Shown piece after piece: positions 1-8,843 of a stretch of 64,000 nt of DNA (its first letter is position 1; every line of letters starts with the position of its first letter). The translations under genes were made by a program, and so were the position numbers. Under the pieces are notes generated by a model. It ran no database searches and was not told where the DNA came from. It worked only from the letters and a program-made list of their open reading frames with translations. The stretch is from Bdellovibrio bacteriovorus (GTDB lineage Bacteria; Bdellovibrionota; Bdellovibrionia; Bdellovibrionales; Bdellovibrionaceae). The DNA is taken from contig NZ_CP020946.1 of assembly GCF_002208115.1 (NCBI RefSeq), positions 2,480,001-2,544,000 on the forward strand. Direction: 5' to 3'.

Positions 1-188
1 CACTGCAAAGCCATGGTGAGTGTCGCCGGGCCACAATGGCCTGCGCTTTGTTCAACAAACGGCACACCGGCTATTTCTGTTTTTTGCGGAACCAACGAAT
101 GCAGATTCAACGAATCCACCTGCGGAGTTGTGCTGGCACAACCCGCAGTCAGCAGCAAAATTCCTGTTATCTGCCAGATGAATTTCAT
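1..188 (-). CDS. C39-like cysteine peptidase lipoprotein, PA2778-type (partial)
   Basis: Only the first 62 codons are in the window; the gene continues past the left edge. The start ATG at 188 opens a signal peptide ending in the lipobox LTAGC, so the product should be a lipoprotein with Cys17 as the lipidated residue. Near residues 48-62 the sequence PFVEQSAGHCGPATLTMAL matches the catalytic-cysteine block of C39-like (papain-fold) peptidases, with Cys in GHCGP. It lies immediately downstream of a PA2779-type gene, and PA2778/PA2779 genes are usually adjacent, which supports the assignment. The His/Asp part of the active site cannot be checked here. Confidence 0.75.
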   Translation of the reverse strand, partial: MKFIWQITGILLLTAGCASTTPQVDSLNLHSLVPQKTEIAGVPFVEQSAGHCGPATLTMALQ

Positions 189-189
189 C

Positions 190-552
190 TTAGATTCGCT
201 TAATCAGGAAGATGATCAAGACCACAATGAGGATGGTCACCAGAATGTCGCCTCCGGCCTTGGCTTCCTGCACCTGTTTTGAAAGGTCATTCAGCTCGGC
301 CACGGACAAGCTGGCCAAACGCTCAGACGCTTCGGCAGGCGAAAGGCCGCGTTGAATCAGGGCTGCCTGAACATCCTCGCGGCTCAGGAAATCCTGCACC
401 TGAGCTGTGGCCTCCTCCCGGTTCAGCTCTTCAATCAGCGTCGTGGTGGGAATCATGCGGTTGACCTCGGCGAAGGCCACGGCGGGCGCCTGGGAAATGA
501 ATGCCGCCATGGAAAGCGCACAAACTGATTTAAAAGGTTTAGAAAACAACAT
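190..552 (-). CDS. PA2779 family exported membrane protein
   Basis: This is a 120-residue protein. It has an N-terminal signal segment (residues 7-28, ending near AVAFAEV), a helical middle with SREDVQAALIQRGLSP, and a strongly hydrophobic C-terminal segment (about residues 102-118) ending in the basic tail KRI. This arrangement and the central motif match the PA2779 family, whose function is unknown. The start ATG at 552 follows a strong AAGGAGG ribosome site, and a perfect TATAAT lies upstream. One base separates its stop from the start of the C39-like lipoprotein gene, so the two are almost certainly cotranscribed and may act together at the envelope. Confidence 0.8.
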   Translation of the reverse strand: MLFSKPFKSVCALSMAAFISQAPAVAFAEVNRMIPTTTLIEELNREEATAQVQDFLSREDVQAALIQRGLSPAEASERLASLSVAELNDLSKQVQEAKAGGDILVTILIVVLIIFLIKRI

Positions 553-576
553 AGAGCAACCTCCTTGTTCAGTCCT

Positions 577-582
577 ATTATA
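577..582 (-). promoter_or_regulatory. -10 box (TATAAT) of the PA2779/PA2778 operon
   Basis: On the minus strand a perfect TATAAT lies 24 bases before the start codon of the PA2779-type gene, with AAGGAGG between them. No good -35 hexamer is visible 16-18 bases upstream, so the assignment rests on the -10 alone. Confidence 0.4.
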
Positions 583-726
583 CTAAATTCCCCTGCAAAG
601 AGCGGCAAAGATCCCCGCAGTAATTTGCGAAGTGGCAATAAGTCGTTTTTCAGAGGGGAATCGTCAAAAGAATCGACAAAAAACGGAAATCAGTTTCTCT
701 GTCAGAGACGTGCTATTCTTAAGTCC

Positions 727-1581
727 ATGATCAAGGAACTATGGCATTCATTCCCACGTTTATTGGAACAAAAGATCAATGCCCTGCTGGACGAGGCGGA
801 ACCCACTCCGGCCAAAGCCTTTCAGCTATATAAAACCTGCCAGAATGAAGGTCTGTGGAACGAGTCCTTTGAAAAGTTCTCGGACCGTCTGGAAGATTTT
901 TTTGCCATCGCCCGCAGCGAACGCCGCAAATCCCATATGGATCAACTGCTCGACCGCCCGATGAGCATGGCCGTGTATGAAGGTTTTCATCTGAATTTCC
1001 GCAGCGGTCTGGTGAACAGTCATTCAGTCATGAACATTGTCAGTTGGGCCCATAATCTGATGCGTCTGGGACATAAAACGGACAGCGCGGTGATTTCCAA
1101 GGATGTCCTTGGCAAGACCCTGCACTATATCACTCACCCGCCGTTTTTTGAAAAAGCCGAAAACATTGATTTCGATGATTTTTGCGCAGCCTGGAAAAAA
1201 ACCGTCTTCAGCCTGTTCGGAAAAAAGCACGACGCTGAATTTAATGCCATCGTAAACGAACTGCGCTGGCTGAACACTCAGCTAAAAAGTGAAGAGCAGG
1301 CGATCAAAAAGACCGGCTTTGTGCCGACCATCTATCTGACTCAGACAGAAATCGACTGGACCGAAGCCGTCGAAAAAGCCGTGACCCTGAACCGCGAAAT
1401 CCCAAAATTCCCGCTCTCACGAGGGCCGGAAAAACAAAGGCTGATAGATCTGGTCCGAACTATCAGCCTTTATAAAATCGTGCAAACAAGCAAGCATCCG
1501 GAGTTTTCAGAGCAGCGGGATAAAATCCGCGCCACCATCCTGGATCGCTGTGCCTCGCTGTTGCGGGAATGTGCCCGTTAA
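727..1581 (+). CDS. Hypothetical cytoplasmic protein, 284 aa
   Basis: I do not recognise this protein. It has no signal peptide or membrane segment and looks largely helical, with many Lys/Glu/Arg residues. The frame is open further upstream to 565, but that stretch reads unlike a protein, and the ATG at 727 opens a natural N-terminus (MIKELWHSFPRLL). No ribosome site precedes it. Instead an extended -10-like TGCTATTCT at 711-719 sits so close that the transcript could be leaderless. Its stop overlaps the stop of the convergent gene by 4 bases. Confidence 0.65.
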   Translation: MIKELWHSFPRLLEQKINALLDEAEPTPAKAFQLYKTCQNEGLWNESFEKFSDRLEDFFAIARSERRKSHMDQLLDRPMSMAVYEGFHLNFRSGLVNSHSVMNIVSWAHNLMRLGHKTDSAVISKDVLGKTLHYITHPPFFEKAENIDFDDFCAAWKKTVFSLFGKKHDAEFNAIVNELRWLNTQLKSEEQAIKKTGFVPTIYLTQTEIDWTEAVEKAVTLNREIPKFPLSRGPEKQRLIDLVRTISLYKIVQTSKHPEFSEQRDKIRATILDRCASLLRECAR

Positions 1582-2777
1582 AGACCGGCCGGAGAAATGC
1601 GATAAACCGCGTCTCCGGTGATCTGATTGTCGGTGGTGGCAACCACACAGGCAAAGACCACTTCATTCTTTTCGTTGATATCGATATCCCCGGCAAATCC
1701 CGGGAAGTCTTTTCTTTGCAGAATCTGTCCCGGCCCCAGATCCGTCGGGATGCTGTCGCCCTCGCCGATCAGGCGTTTGATACCGTCCTTGGAGGCCACA
1801 TAGATGCCGCGCAAGCCTTTTTCATTTTTCGCACGGAAGGCCACCACCCCGTTGGAATTCACTTTCGGAGAGAACAGCTCAAGTTCTGAGATTCCGTTTT
1901 GGCCTTCGCTAACCAGTGCCGTCTGGCTGCCATTTTCCCAAAGGATCAGTGACTTGGCGTTGTTCTTGTCATACCCCACGAAAGCCACCAGGCCGTTTTG
2001 AGCCATGGTCACTCCGTTACCAAACCCAGTGAATGGAGAATTCACGTCGCCCTTGTTATCCTGAGCCACGATGATCTTGTCATATCCCTGCGGCGTTGGC
2101 TTAACCAGCAGGATCTGATCGGATTGCTCGTTGCCGATTTCACCGCGTTCACCCACACGAACTTTGAACGCCCAGTGCTTTTTATCATTCACGGCAGGTT
2201 TGAACAAATACGCCGAGGGAACTTCAAAGTTCTTCTGACCTTCCCGGGCAACGGTTTTCAGGCCGCCATTAACTTCATAAAAGCCGCGCTCAAAATCGGT
2301 GTCCATGCCTCTGAAAACGGAAGTGCCGTCATTCAGGGTTTGAACATAAGCCATAAAGACCATTTTATTGGCAGGACCTGATAATTTCTCGACGGTTGTT
2401 CCTGACTTCGTGTCGAACACGAAAAGACCGTCACTCATCACCTCGGTGTATGGGCTGAAGGTGATTTCTCCACGATCATTCACCGTCGGATCAGAAACAT
2501 AGCGGTCTTCCGGGGCTACATAGACAACCTGCCATTTGCTTTCATTCCTGGCCTTGTACCACACCGCCTGATTCGGAGTGCCATCCACGGCCATCAGCTT
2601 GAAAGTCACATCGCCATGGTTATTGATGGAAGGTGACGTGTTGCTGAGGTAAGTCAACGGCGGCAGGTTGTATGCGTTTCGATAGTGTGCACGCACCTGC
2701 ATCTCGGGCGCTTGATAGGAAGGCAAAGCCCAGCAGGAACTCGCCACAAAGAACAAAGACAATCCCAGTGTTTTCAT
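1578..2777 (-). CDS. Exported beta-propeller-like repeat protein, 399 aa
   Basis: The product begins with a signal peptide (MKTLGLSLFFVASSCWA) and then contains about six repeats of roughly 50-60 residues, each with a core like (I/V)N..G.V.F, for example INNHGDVTF, VNDRGEITF, MAQNGLVAF, VNSNGVVAF and INEKNEVVF. This periodicity suggests a beta-propeller secreted to the periplasm or outside. No catalytic motif was seen. The start at 2777 is chosen over upstream in-frame ATGs because GGAG lies six bases before it and the signal peptide starts there. Function unknown. Confidence 0.65.
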   Translation of the reverse strand: MKTLGLSLFFVASSCWALPSYQAPEMQVRAHYRNAYNLPPLTYLSNTSPSINNHGDVTFKLMAVDGTPNQAVWYKARNESKWQVVYVAPEDRYVSDPTVNDRGEITFSPYTEVMSDGLFVFDTKSGTTVEKLSGPANKMVFMAYVQTLNDGTSVFRGMDTDFERGFYEVNGGLKTVAREGQKNFEVPSAYLFKPAVNDKKHWAFKVRVGERGEIGNEQSDQILLVKPTPQGYDKIIVAQDNKGDVNSPFTGFGNGVTMAQNGLVAFVGYDKNNAKSLILWENGSQTALVSEGQNGISELELFSPKVNSNGVVAFRAKNEKGLRGIYVASKDGIKRLIGEGDSIPTDLGPGQILQRKDFPGFAGDIDINEKNEVVFACVVATTDNQITGDAVYRISPAGL

Positions 2778-2818
2778 AGAAACTCCATTTTCCATGAAAA
2801 TCATATGTCGAAAAACTG

Positions 2819-4564
2819 CTACAAAGCAAAGATGTTCCAGTCTTTCAGGTTGTATTTATTAAGAATCTTTTCCAGCTTTCCTGACGCGCGGTGAGTCTCA
2901 AACCACTGATTCAGGATCAGCGGAAGTCCCCCGTGCTCAGGATCTTTCGGGTGCCCCACAAGCACCAGCGCATTATAGCCCGCCAAAGACGTGGGTTGAA
3001 TTTCAAAGCTCAGCAACTGCCGGCGCAGCATATTGTAGCGAAGGACATTATAGTCCCCCAAAGCAAGATCCACGCGTCTTTCGGCAATCAACTTGGTCAT
3101 GCGGTCGCCGATTTCACCGCCGGAAATTTTAAGAGACCGATTGAAATCCGACGGCGGGAGGTGCATCGGTTTTTCATGGGCCAACTGAGCAAAGACGATG
3201 CGTTTATCCGCCAGCGAATCCGAATCCACCAGTTGAAGCTTCACCCCCGGCGTGAACAGGGCTCCGGCCAGACTCATCCCCAGCTTGGGCCCCACAATGC
3301 GCAGATCCGGTGTGTAGCGAACCTTTGAAATAGGACTGATCACAAAGTGAACCTGCTGACTTTGCAAAGCCGGCAGCAGCTTTTCACTGGGCAGGCTGAC
3401 AATCTCCACTTTCAGATTGTTTTCCTTCGCAGCGCTTTCAAGAATATCATAAAGATATCCCGACCATCCTGCCGGGCCCATTTCGCAAAGATACGGGCAA
3501 GACGGAGTCAGACCCACTTTGATGATAGCGCCCCTTTTTAGCTTCCCGACCTTGGCCTCTTTGATAAGCAGATCGCGCAAAGACTGGAAGCGGACCTTTT
3601 CTGTCGGCCGCCCCATCCAGCCGGGATAATCTTTCAGGGATTCCGATGTCACCGGAAATGTAGGAATGAATTTCACCGGCTCCACTTTGCCTGACTGGAA
3701 AAAATGCATCATGGTTCGCGCGGTTTCCCGCCCCAGCTCTCCACAGAACTGAGCCGAATCAATCACCGTCATTTTTTTGTTTTTGATATTTTCAATCGAG
3801 GCCGGATCCCCGTCCACGGTCGCATGAACAAGTTTTTTATGCCCTTCATCCCACAGGGTTTTCACAATAATCAAACCACCGCCATCATTGTTGGTGAATA
3901 TCACATCCACACTGCCGCGCTTGAATTTCTTCAGATATTCCTGCGCCGCCTTCAGACCCCCGACAGGCTCCACCGCTTCAAAATGCCCGAGCACGGTGAA
4001 CTTGCGGTTGCGACTGCGAAGGGCATCAAAAAAACCATCCATGCGCTCAACGGTCGCAGACACCCGAAAGTATTCAAACGGCACAATCCTCAAAACCTTT
4101 TCCGGAGGAAATTGACTGTCGATGTAAAGACCATTGTCCCATCCGGCCTGATAGTTGTCGCTGCTGATGTAGGAGGTCATCTTGGCATTGACGACATACT
4201 GGTCATAGACAAAGACCGGAATATTTTTACGGTTGGCATCCTGAACCCCACGACTGAGAATTGTGATATCGGCAGGCTGGAGGACGATCGCATCCGGCGC
4301 GGATTTCACGGCCTGATCCAGTTGCTCGATTTGTCTGAGCAATCCCTCACGACCTTCCCCCGCCACATAGGGAGTCAATTTTATTTTGTTTTCCTCGTTG
4401 GCCTTATTGTACGCATTGATCTCTTCTTCAAACCCCTCGCGCATTGCAACCTGGCCGGGAATCTTCATGCTCCAATACAAAACTGCCACGTTGTAGGTAC
4501 GGGCCTGACTGACTGCGGAAGCCAGAAAAAGAAATGTAAAAAAGGAAAGAGCTAGGGTGTTCAC
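2819..4564 (-). CDS. Exported tandem periplasmic-binding protein (type I + type II fusion)
   Basis: This is a 581-residue exported protein with a signal peptide of about 22 residues (cleavage near SQARTYN). Residues about 23-330 look like a sugar-type periplasmic-binding domain of the LacI/RbsB fold (NVAVLYWSMKIPGQ, PDAIVLQPAD, IPVFVYDQ, DVIFTNNDGGG). Residues about 345-575 look like a solute-binding domain of the SBP_bac_3 type (KVGLTPSCPYLCEMGP, GWSGYLYDIL, VDLALGDYNVLRY). No membrane anchor, kinase or GGDEF domain follows, and no permease or ATPase gene is nearby. It may therefore sense or scavenge two ligands rather than feed a local transporter. The fusion is continuous, with no sign of a frameshift. 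Confidence 0.7.
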   Translation of the reverse strand: MNTLALSFFTFLFLASAVSQARTYNVAVLYWSMKIPGQVAMREGFEEEINAYNKANEENKIKLTPYVAGEGREGLLRQIEQLDQAVKSAPDAIVLQPADITILSRGVQDANRKNIPVFVYDQYVVNAKMTSYISSDNYQAGWDNGLYIDSQFPPEKVLRIVPFEYFRVSATVERMDGFFDALRSRNRKFTVLGHFEAVEPVGGLKAAQEYLKKFKRGSVDVIFTNNDGGGLIIVKTLWDEGHKKLVHATVDGDPASIENIKNKKMTVIDSAQFCGELGRETARTMMHFFQSGKVEPVKFIPTFPVTSESLKDYPGWMGRPTEKVRFQSLRDLLIKEAKVGKLKRGAIIKVGLTPSCPYLCEMGPAGWSGYLYDILESAAKENNLKVEIVSLPSEKLLPALQSQQVHFVISPISKVRYTPDLRIVGPKLGMSLAGALFTPGVKLQLVDSDSLADKRIVFAQLAHEKPMHLPPSDFNRSLKISGGEIGDRMTKLIAERRVDLALGDYNVLRYNMLRRQLLSFEIQPTSLAGYNALVLVGHPKDPEHGGLPLILNQWFETHRASGKLEKILNKYNLKDWNIFAL

Positions 4565-4690
4565 ACACTGATTCTATAAATCGTGCTTCGGTTCCACCAG
4601 CTCTCACCTTGTGGACGTCTTGATGATTTCGCAAACTTAATCAGCAGGAGTGCTGATACTCAAAGGACTCACATCAAAACACGAGTTAAC

Positions 4691-4957
4691 TCACATCCTA
4701 TAGAAAAACTCTTCTTTGACAATTTTGCCGTCCTTCACTGTATACAGGGCGACCTCTTCCATTTTTATCCGCTTGTTGGTTTTCTTCTCGGTCGCGTCCA
4801 TTTTATAATGAACTGCAAACCGATCTCCGAATGGAAAAGGACCTTCCACTTCAATTCCGTGCATTTCCATCTGCTCGTCAAAGTCCTTCATGTTGTCGCC
4901 CTTCTTGCAAAGTTCAACCAGCTTCTTACCTACGTTTAAAGTTGCGTTTGATTCCAC
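4691..4957 (-). CDS. NTF2/SnoaL-like protein with internal deletion, 88 aa
   Basis: The C-terminal half (GIEVEGPFPFGDRFAVHY, then KMEEVALYTVKDGKIVKEEFF) and the N-terminus (LNVGKKLVELCKKGDNM) both match a SnoaL/NTF2-like family whose members are usually about 120-130 residues. The middle, which normally carries the LYA...VSVEA strand and the WW motif, is missing. The two halves are joined in frame at NMK-DFDEQMEM. The start is probably GTG at 4957, four bases after AGGAGG. It may be a decayed gene or a shortened paralogue. A full-length but different NTF2-like gene lies at 16439-16825. Confidence 0.55.
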   Translation of the reverse strand: MESNATLNVGKKLVELCKKGDNMKDFDEQMEMHGIEVEGPFPFGDRFAVHYKMDATEKKTNKRIKMEEVALYTVKDGKIVKEEFFYRM

Positions 4958-5005
4958 AATTCCTCCTGGGAAGTTTGTGGGAACTATAATCCCCCCGCCC
5001 GTCAT

Positions 5006-5302
5006 CTAAACAAATATGTATCTGAACATCGTTCCTGTTTTTCCGCCCATGGAACATTTCTCTTGCCAACTGTTACGGTCATCGACACTCTTGATGTCGA
5101 GCAACACGCCTGTATACGGCGCCGCTTTGATTGGACTGGTATAGGTAAATTGAAGAATGAACGCACAACCTAAAAAGACTCGCTCGCACTTTAAAGAAGA
5201 TGGCGACGAAAAAACCAATGGCATGACCACACCTGTGACACCCGCCCCAGCCCCCAACTTGGCCTCTGTGTTCAAATAGTGGACAATCCTTTTTTCCATC
5301 AT
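5006..5302 (-). CDS. Possible small protein of unknown function
   Basis: This is an open frame of about 98 codons between two small genes. It starts at a double ATG (5302/5299) with a weak GGA site. The C-terminal half (SPIKAAPYTGVLLDIKSVDD) reads like protein, while the N-terminal half is less convincing. No domain, signal peptide or family was recognised, and it may be non-coding. The surrounding stretch (4958-5450) holds no other gene that I can support. Confidence 0.25.
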   Translation of the reverse strand: MMEKRIVHYLNTEAKLGAGAGVTGVVMPLVFSSPSSLKCERVFLGCAFILQFTYTSPIKAAPYTGVLLDIKSVDDRNSWQEKCSMGGKTGTMFRYIFV

Positions 5303-5450
5303 TGCTGTTTCCAATGTAGAAACAGGCAATTACTGACTTCCTGTCTAGAGACTGAAGGCTGTCAAAACAATGGGCCCTGTAGTCCCCCTATATTCACGGA
5401 AGCACTCGGCACAGCTTTGCAATAGGACTTTTCTGGAGAGAGGGGGATGC

Positions 5451-5723
5451 ATGCGTAAACGCTATATCGCGCTGATCGTCGCGGCTTTCATTGTGGCAAT
5501 TATACTGACTCGTCCGAAGTGGAATGTCGAGGCTGAGCCCAGAGGATCGGCAGCGGGAAGTTCCCCTGCTATTGAACATGCTCCTTTACGCGAAGGAGAT
5601 GAGAAGGCCAATGGTTTTGACACTTCCATGGAGGCCCATGAGAGTGTCCCAGAATTAGACGCCGACTATGACACTCACAAATGGTCTTCCTGGCTTAAGG
5701 CAGGCCAGGAGACCTCTTTGTAA
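5451..5723 (+). CDS. Small membrane-anchored protein, 90 aa
   Basis: An N-terminal signal anchor (RKRYIALIVAAFIVAIILT) is followed by a polar, acidic tail of about 65 residues without a recognised domain, ending in KWSSWLKAGQETSL. The ATG at 5451 is chosen because GGAGAGAGGGGG lies just upstream and the hydrophobic segment begins there. The protein should sit in the inner membrane with the tail in the periplasm, or be released by cleavage. It is convergent with the aminopeptidase gene, with two bases between stops. Function unknown. Confidence 0.6.
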   Translation: MRKRYIALIVAAFIVAIILTRPKWNVEAEPRGSAAGSSPAIEHAPLREGDEKANGFDTSMEAHESVPELDADYDTHKWSSWLKAGQETSL

Positions 5724-5725
5724 AA

Positions 5726-7000
5726 TCACTTCGAAACGACGTTGGTGAGGCTTTCGGCCTCACCTTTCGTGATCAGGATGTCGTCCTCCAGACGAACCCC
5801 GCCAAAGGACTTCCACTTTTCTGCCTCGGACCACTGAATGTGGTCTTTGTATTTTTCGCGGATTTCCTGATCTTCGATAAAGGCGCGCGCGAAATAACAA
5901 CCCGGTTCGACAGTGATCAGATAGTTTTCTTTCAATTCCAGATCCACGCGCAATCGTGCGCCATAGTATCTTTGTGGATTCAAGTTTTCTGGATGACCCG
6001 TGTCGCGCACTTTCAGACCCACCAGGTGCCCCACGCCGTGAGGATAGAACACGGAAATCGCACCGGATTCCAAAGCCGCATCCACCGAGCTTTTCCAGAT
6101 CCCCCACTGCTGCAAACCTTCCGCAATCACGCGGGCGGATTTCATGTGCACGTCACGCCACTGCGTGCCCGGACGGCACATCGCCACTGAGGCCTTGTAA
6201 GCTTCGTGAACCAGATCATAGACGTCTTTTTGTTGCGGGGTGAATTTGCTATCGACCGCATAGACACGCGTGATATCAACACAATAGTCTTCCACGTCAG
6301 CACCGGCATCGACTAGAACCAACTCTCCGGAAGCGACTTTCTTTTTGGTCGGCACTGCGTGCAGAATTGCTGCATTTTCACCACTGCCCACGATCGAGCC
6401 ATAAGGCATCTTGTCAGCACCCGCCATCAGCACGGCATTTTCATAGTGAAGTTGCAGTTCACGTTCCGTGATTCCCGGACGCAGGGCATTTTGCAGTGCC
6501 TGATAGCCTTTGTTCGCCATATCCGCAATCTGACGAATCAGCTGAACTTCGTGGGAATCTTTGCAACGACGAACCTGATCCAGCCTGATGGAAAGTTCGC
6601 GGGTTTCGGCTTCAAAGGTCTTTTCAGAAGTCTGCCCCAGATGGAAGACACGCTTGTACGCCCCACCCTGCAGTTTCTTTTGCAAATCCACCAGAGTGCT
6701 TTCACATTCGAAATTGCCTTCCGCACCTTCCCAGACGATATCCACGGGACTGAGCGGGCGCTGATGTTCGATCCAGCCTTCGCTCAGGGAATAAGCCATC
6801 ACACCCTCATCACGGCGATGTCCGGTCAGCCAGAAATAGGACGGATGAGGAAGGAAATCATACGTCTGATCCAGACCACCAGGTTTCTGGACCGCTTCAC
6901 CACTGTGAACCAGCACCAGATCCTGTGGCCCCAGCAGGCTTTTCCACGCTTCAGCCACTTTACCCTGACGGGTTTTATATACATTTTCAGCAAACAGCAT
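5726..7000 (-). CDS. pepP: Xaa-Pro aminopeptidase, M24B family
   Basis: This 424-residue protein has an N-terminal AMP_N-like domain (residues 1-140) and a C-terminal pita-bread metallopeptidase domain. The expected two-metal ligands are visible: D231 and D242 (DAGADVEDYCVDITR), H325 (HGVGHLVGL), E365 (VEPGCYF) and E405 (GVRLEDD). H214 is the likely catalytic histidine. It should remove N-terminal residues in front of proline in the cytoplasm. AGAGG precedes the ATG, and the gene lies just downstream of the glnS terminator, so it is probably transcribed separately. Confidence 0.9.
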   Translation of the reverse strand: MLFAENVYKTRQGKVAEAWKSLLGPQDLVLVHSGEAVQKPGGLDQTYDFLPHPSYFWLTGHRRDEGVMAYSLSEGWIEHQRPLSPVDIVWEGAEGNFECESTLVDLQKKLQGGAYKRVFHLGQTSEKTFEAETRELSIRLDQVRRCKDSHEVQLIRQIADMANKGYQALQNALRPGITERELQLHYENAVLMAGADKMPYGSIVGSGENAAILHAVPTKKKVASGELVLVDAGADVEDYCVDITRVYAVDSKFTPQQKDVYDLVHEAYKASVAMCRPGTQWRDVHMKSARVIAEGLQQWGIWKSSVDAALESGAISVFYPHGVGHLVGLKVRDTGHPENLNPQRYYGARLRVDLELKENYLITVEPGCYFARAFIEDQEIREKYKDHIQWSEAEKWKSFGGVRLEDDILITKGEAESLTNVVSK

Positions 7001-7020
7001 AAACGACCACCTCTAAAACA

Positions 7021-7042
7021 AAGGCAGCCTTGAGGCTGCCTT
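7021..7042 (-). terminator. Rho-independent terminator of glnS
   Basis: AAGGCAGCC and GGCTGCCTT form a perfect 9-bp stem around a four-base loop. On the minus strand it is followed by TTTGTTTTAG. It lies 22 bases after the glnS stop. Confidence 0.8.
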
Positions 7043-7064
7043 CATCGTTTGATTTTCTTATTTC

Positions 7065-8744
7065 TTAGTGACTGGAAGCGAGTTCAACAACCCGGTTGAA
7101 CACCAAGGCCCCTGGCTTGGAGTCCTTGCTGTCCAGGCAGAAGTAACCCACACGCTCGAACTGGTAGCGGTTTTCAAGTTTTGCGTCTTTCAAACCTTTT
7201 TCCAGTTTCGCGTTTTTGATCACCTTCAAAGAGTTCGGATTCAGATTCACTTTGAAATCCTGACCTTCCGGCACGTTTTCCGGATCTGCCACTTTGAACA
7301 GACGCTCGTACACACGCACTTCCGCATCCACACAATCCGTCGCAGAAACCCAGTGAACGATACCTTTCACCTTACGGCCATCGGCTGTCGGTTTGCCACC
7401 CAAAGTCACCGGATCGTATTCACAGCGAAGCTCAACAATTTTACCGGCAGCATCCTTGATCACGTCCTTGCACTTGATCACATAAGCATTGCGCAGACGA
7501 ACTTCCTTGCCCGGAGACAAACGGAAGTAATCATCCGGTGGATTTTCCATGAAGTCCGCCGCATCGATGTACACTTCTTTGGTGAACGGCAAAGAGCGGT
7601 TCCCCAGCTCTGTGTTCTTCGGATGCACAGATGTTTCGATAAACTCTTTATGGCCGTCCGGAAGATTCTCGATCACAACTTTGATCGGATCCAGAACCGC
7701 CATTGCACGATGAGCTGTTTCATCCAGATGATCGCGCACACAGCTTTCCAGAATATCGTATTCGATGATGCTTTCAGATTTCGCCACACCAATGCGTTTT
7801 GCAAAACGACGGATGGATTCCGGAGTATAACCACGACGGCGAACACCGGAAATGGTTGGCATGCGCGGATCATCCCATCCCGAAACCAGCTTTTCTTTCA
7901 CCAGTTGCAAAAGTTTGCGTTTGCTCATCACCAGATAAGTCATGTTCATGCGCGCAAACTCATACTGATGAGGTTCGGCCGGCACCGGAACATTCTGAAC
8001 GCACCAGTCATAGAACGGACGGTGATCCTGGAACTCCAAAGTACAGATGGAATGCGTGATATGCTCCATCGCATCGGACAACGGGTGAGCATAGTCGTAC
8101 ATCGGATAAATGCACCACTTGTCACCCGTACGGTGGTGATGCGCCTTGCGAATACGGTACAACAACGGATCACGCATGTTCATGTTCGGTGACTGCATGT
8201 CGATCTTCGCACGCAGAATATGCTGACCTTCCTCGAACTCCCCGGCACGCATGCGGCGGAACAGATCCAGGTTTTCTTCAACAGAACGATTGCGGAAAGG
8301 AGAGTCCTTGCCCGGAGTCGTGAAGTCCCCGCGGTTCTTGCGCACTTCTTCTTCGTTCTGGGAATCCACATAGGCTTTCCCGTCTTTGATCAACTGTTCA
8401 GCCCACTGATAGATCTGTTCAAAGTAATCAGACGCATAGTAAAGGTGCTCACCCCAGTCAAAGCCCAGCCATTTGACATCTTCCTGGATGGATTCAACGT
8501 ACTCAGTTTCTTCAGTTTCCGGATTGGTGTCGTCAAAGCGCAAATGGCAGCGACCCTGGTATTCCTGAGCCAGACCAAAATTCAAACAGATCGACTTGGC
8601 GTGCCCCAGGTGCAGGTATCCGTTCGGCTCTGGCGGGAAGCGTGTGACCACTTCGCCTTTGACTTTGCCAGTCTCAAGGTCTTTTTCGATGATTTGTTTC
8701 AGGAAATTAGGCGCATCTACAGGTGTTTTATTGGGCTTGCTCAT
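7065..8744 (-). CDS. glnS: Glutaminyl-tRNA synthetase
   Basis: This 559-residue class Ib synthetase charges tRNA-Gln with glutamine. The HIGH motif appears as LHLGH (residues 44-48) after FPPEPNGY, and the KMSKS equivalent as VMSKRKL near residue 265. The catalytic domain is followed by the anticodon-binding beta-barrels ([19 protein letters not shown] and the C-terminal [11 protein letters not shown]-type region). Length is normal for the family. The ATG at 8744 gives the usual N-terminus; an in-frame GTG 15 bases upstream is less likely because the GGAG would then touch the start. It presumably supports direct glutaminylation in this organism. Confidence 0.95.
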   Translation of the reverse strand: MSKPNKTPVDAPNFLKQIIEKDLETGKVKGEVVTRFPPEPNGYLHLGHAKSICLNFGLAQEYQGRCHLRFDDTNPETEETEYVESIQEDVKWLGFDWGEHLYYASDYFEQIYQWAEQLIKDGKAYVDSQNEEEVRKNRGDFTTPGKDSPFRNRSVEENLDLFRRMRAGEFEEGQHILRAKIDMQSPNMNMRDPLLYRIRKAHHHRTGDKWCIYPMYDYAHPLSDAMEHITHSICTLEFQDHRPFYDWCVQNVPVPAEPHQYEFARMNMTYLVMSKRKLLQLVKEKLVSGWDDPRMPTISGVRRRGYTPESIRRFAKRIGVAKSESIIEYDILESCVRDHLDETAHRAMAVLDPIKVVIENLPDGHKEFIETSVHPKNTELGNRSLPFTKEVYIDAADFMENPPDDYFRLSPGKEVRLRNAYVIKCKDVIKDAAGKIVELRCEYDPVTLGGKPTADGRKVKGIVHWVSATDCVDAEVRVYERLFKVADPENVPEGQDFKVNLNPNSLKVIKNAKLEKGLKDAKLENRYQFERVGYFCLDSKDSKPGALVFNRVVELASSH

Positions 8745-8843
8745 AGTGTACCAGTACACTCCGCGCCCTGATTTCTGTCAAGTCTGGGAGGGTCTTAACT
8801 GGCTCTGAAAAAGTCCGAAAGCCCCCCTGCTGCTATGCGCAAG

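Noticed and set aside
565-726. Upstream extension of the 284-residue protein
   Set aside because: The added residues are not protein-like, and they overlap the promoter of the divergent operon.
7068-8192. Long open frame (374 codons) on the plus strand inside glnS
   Set aside because: It is the antisense shadow of a clear glutaminyl-tRNA synthetase gene; His/Phe/Arg-rich composition is typical of such shadows.
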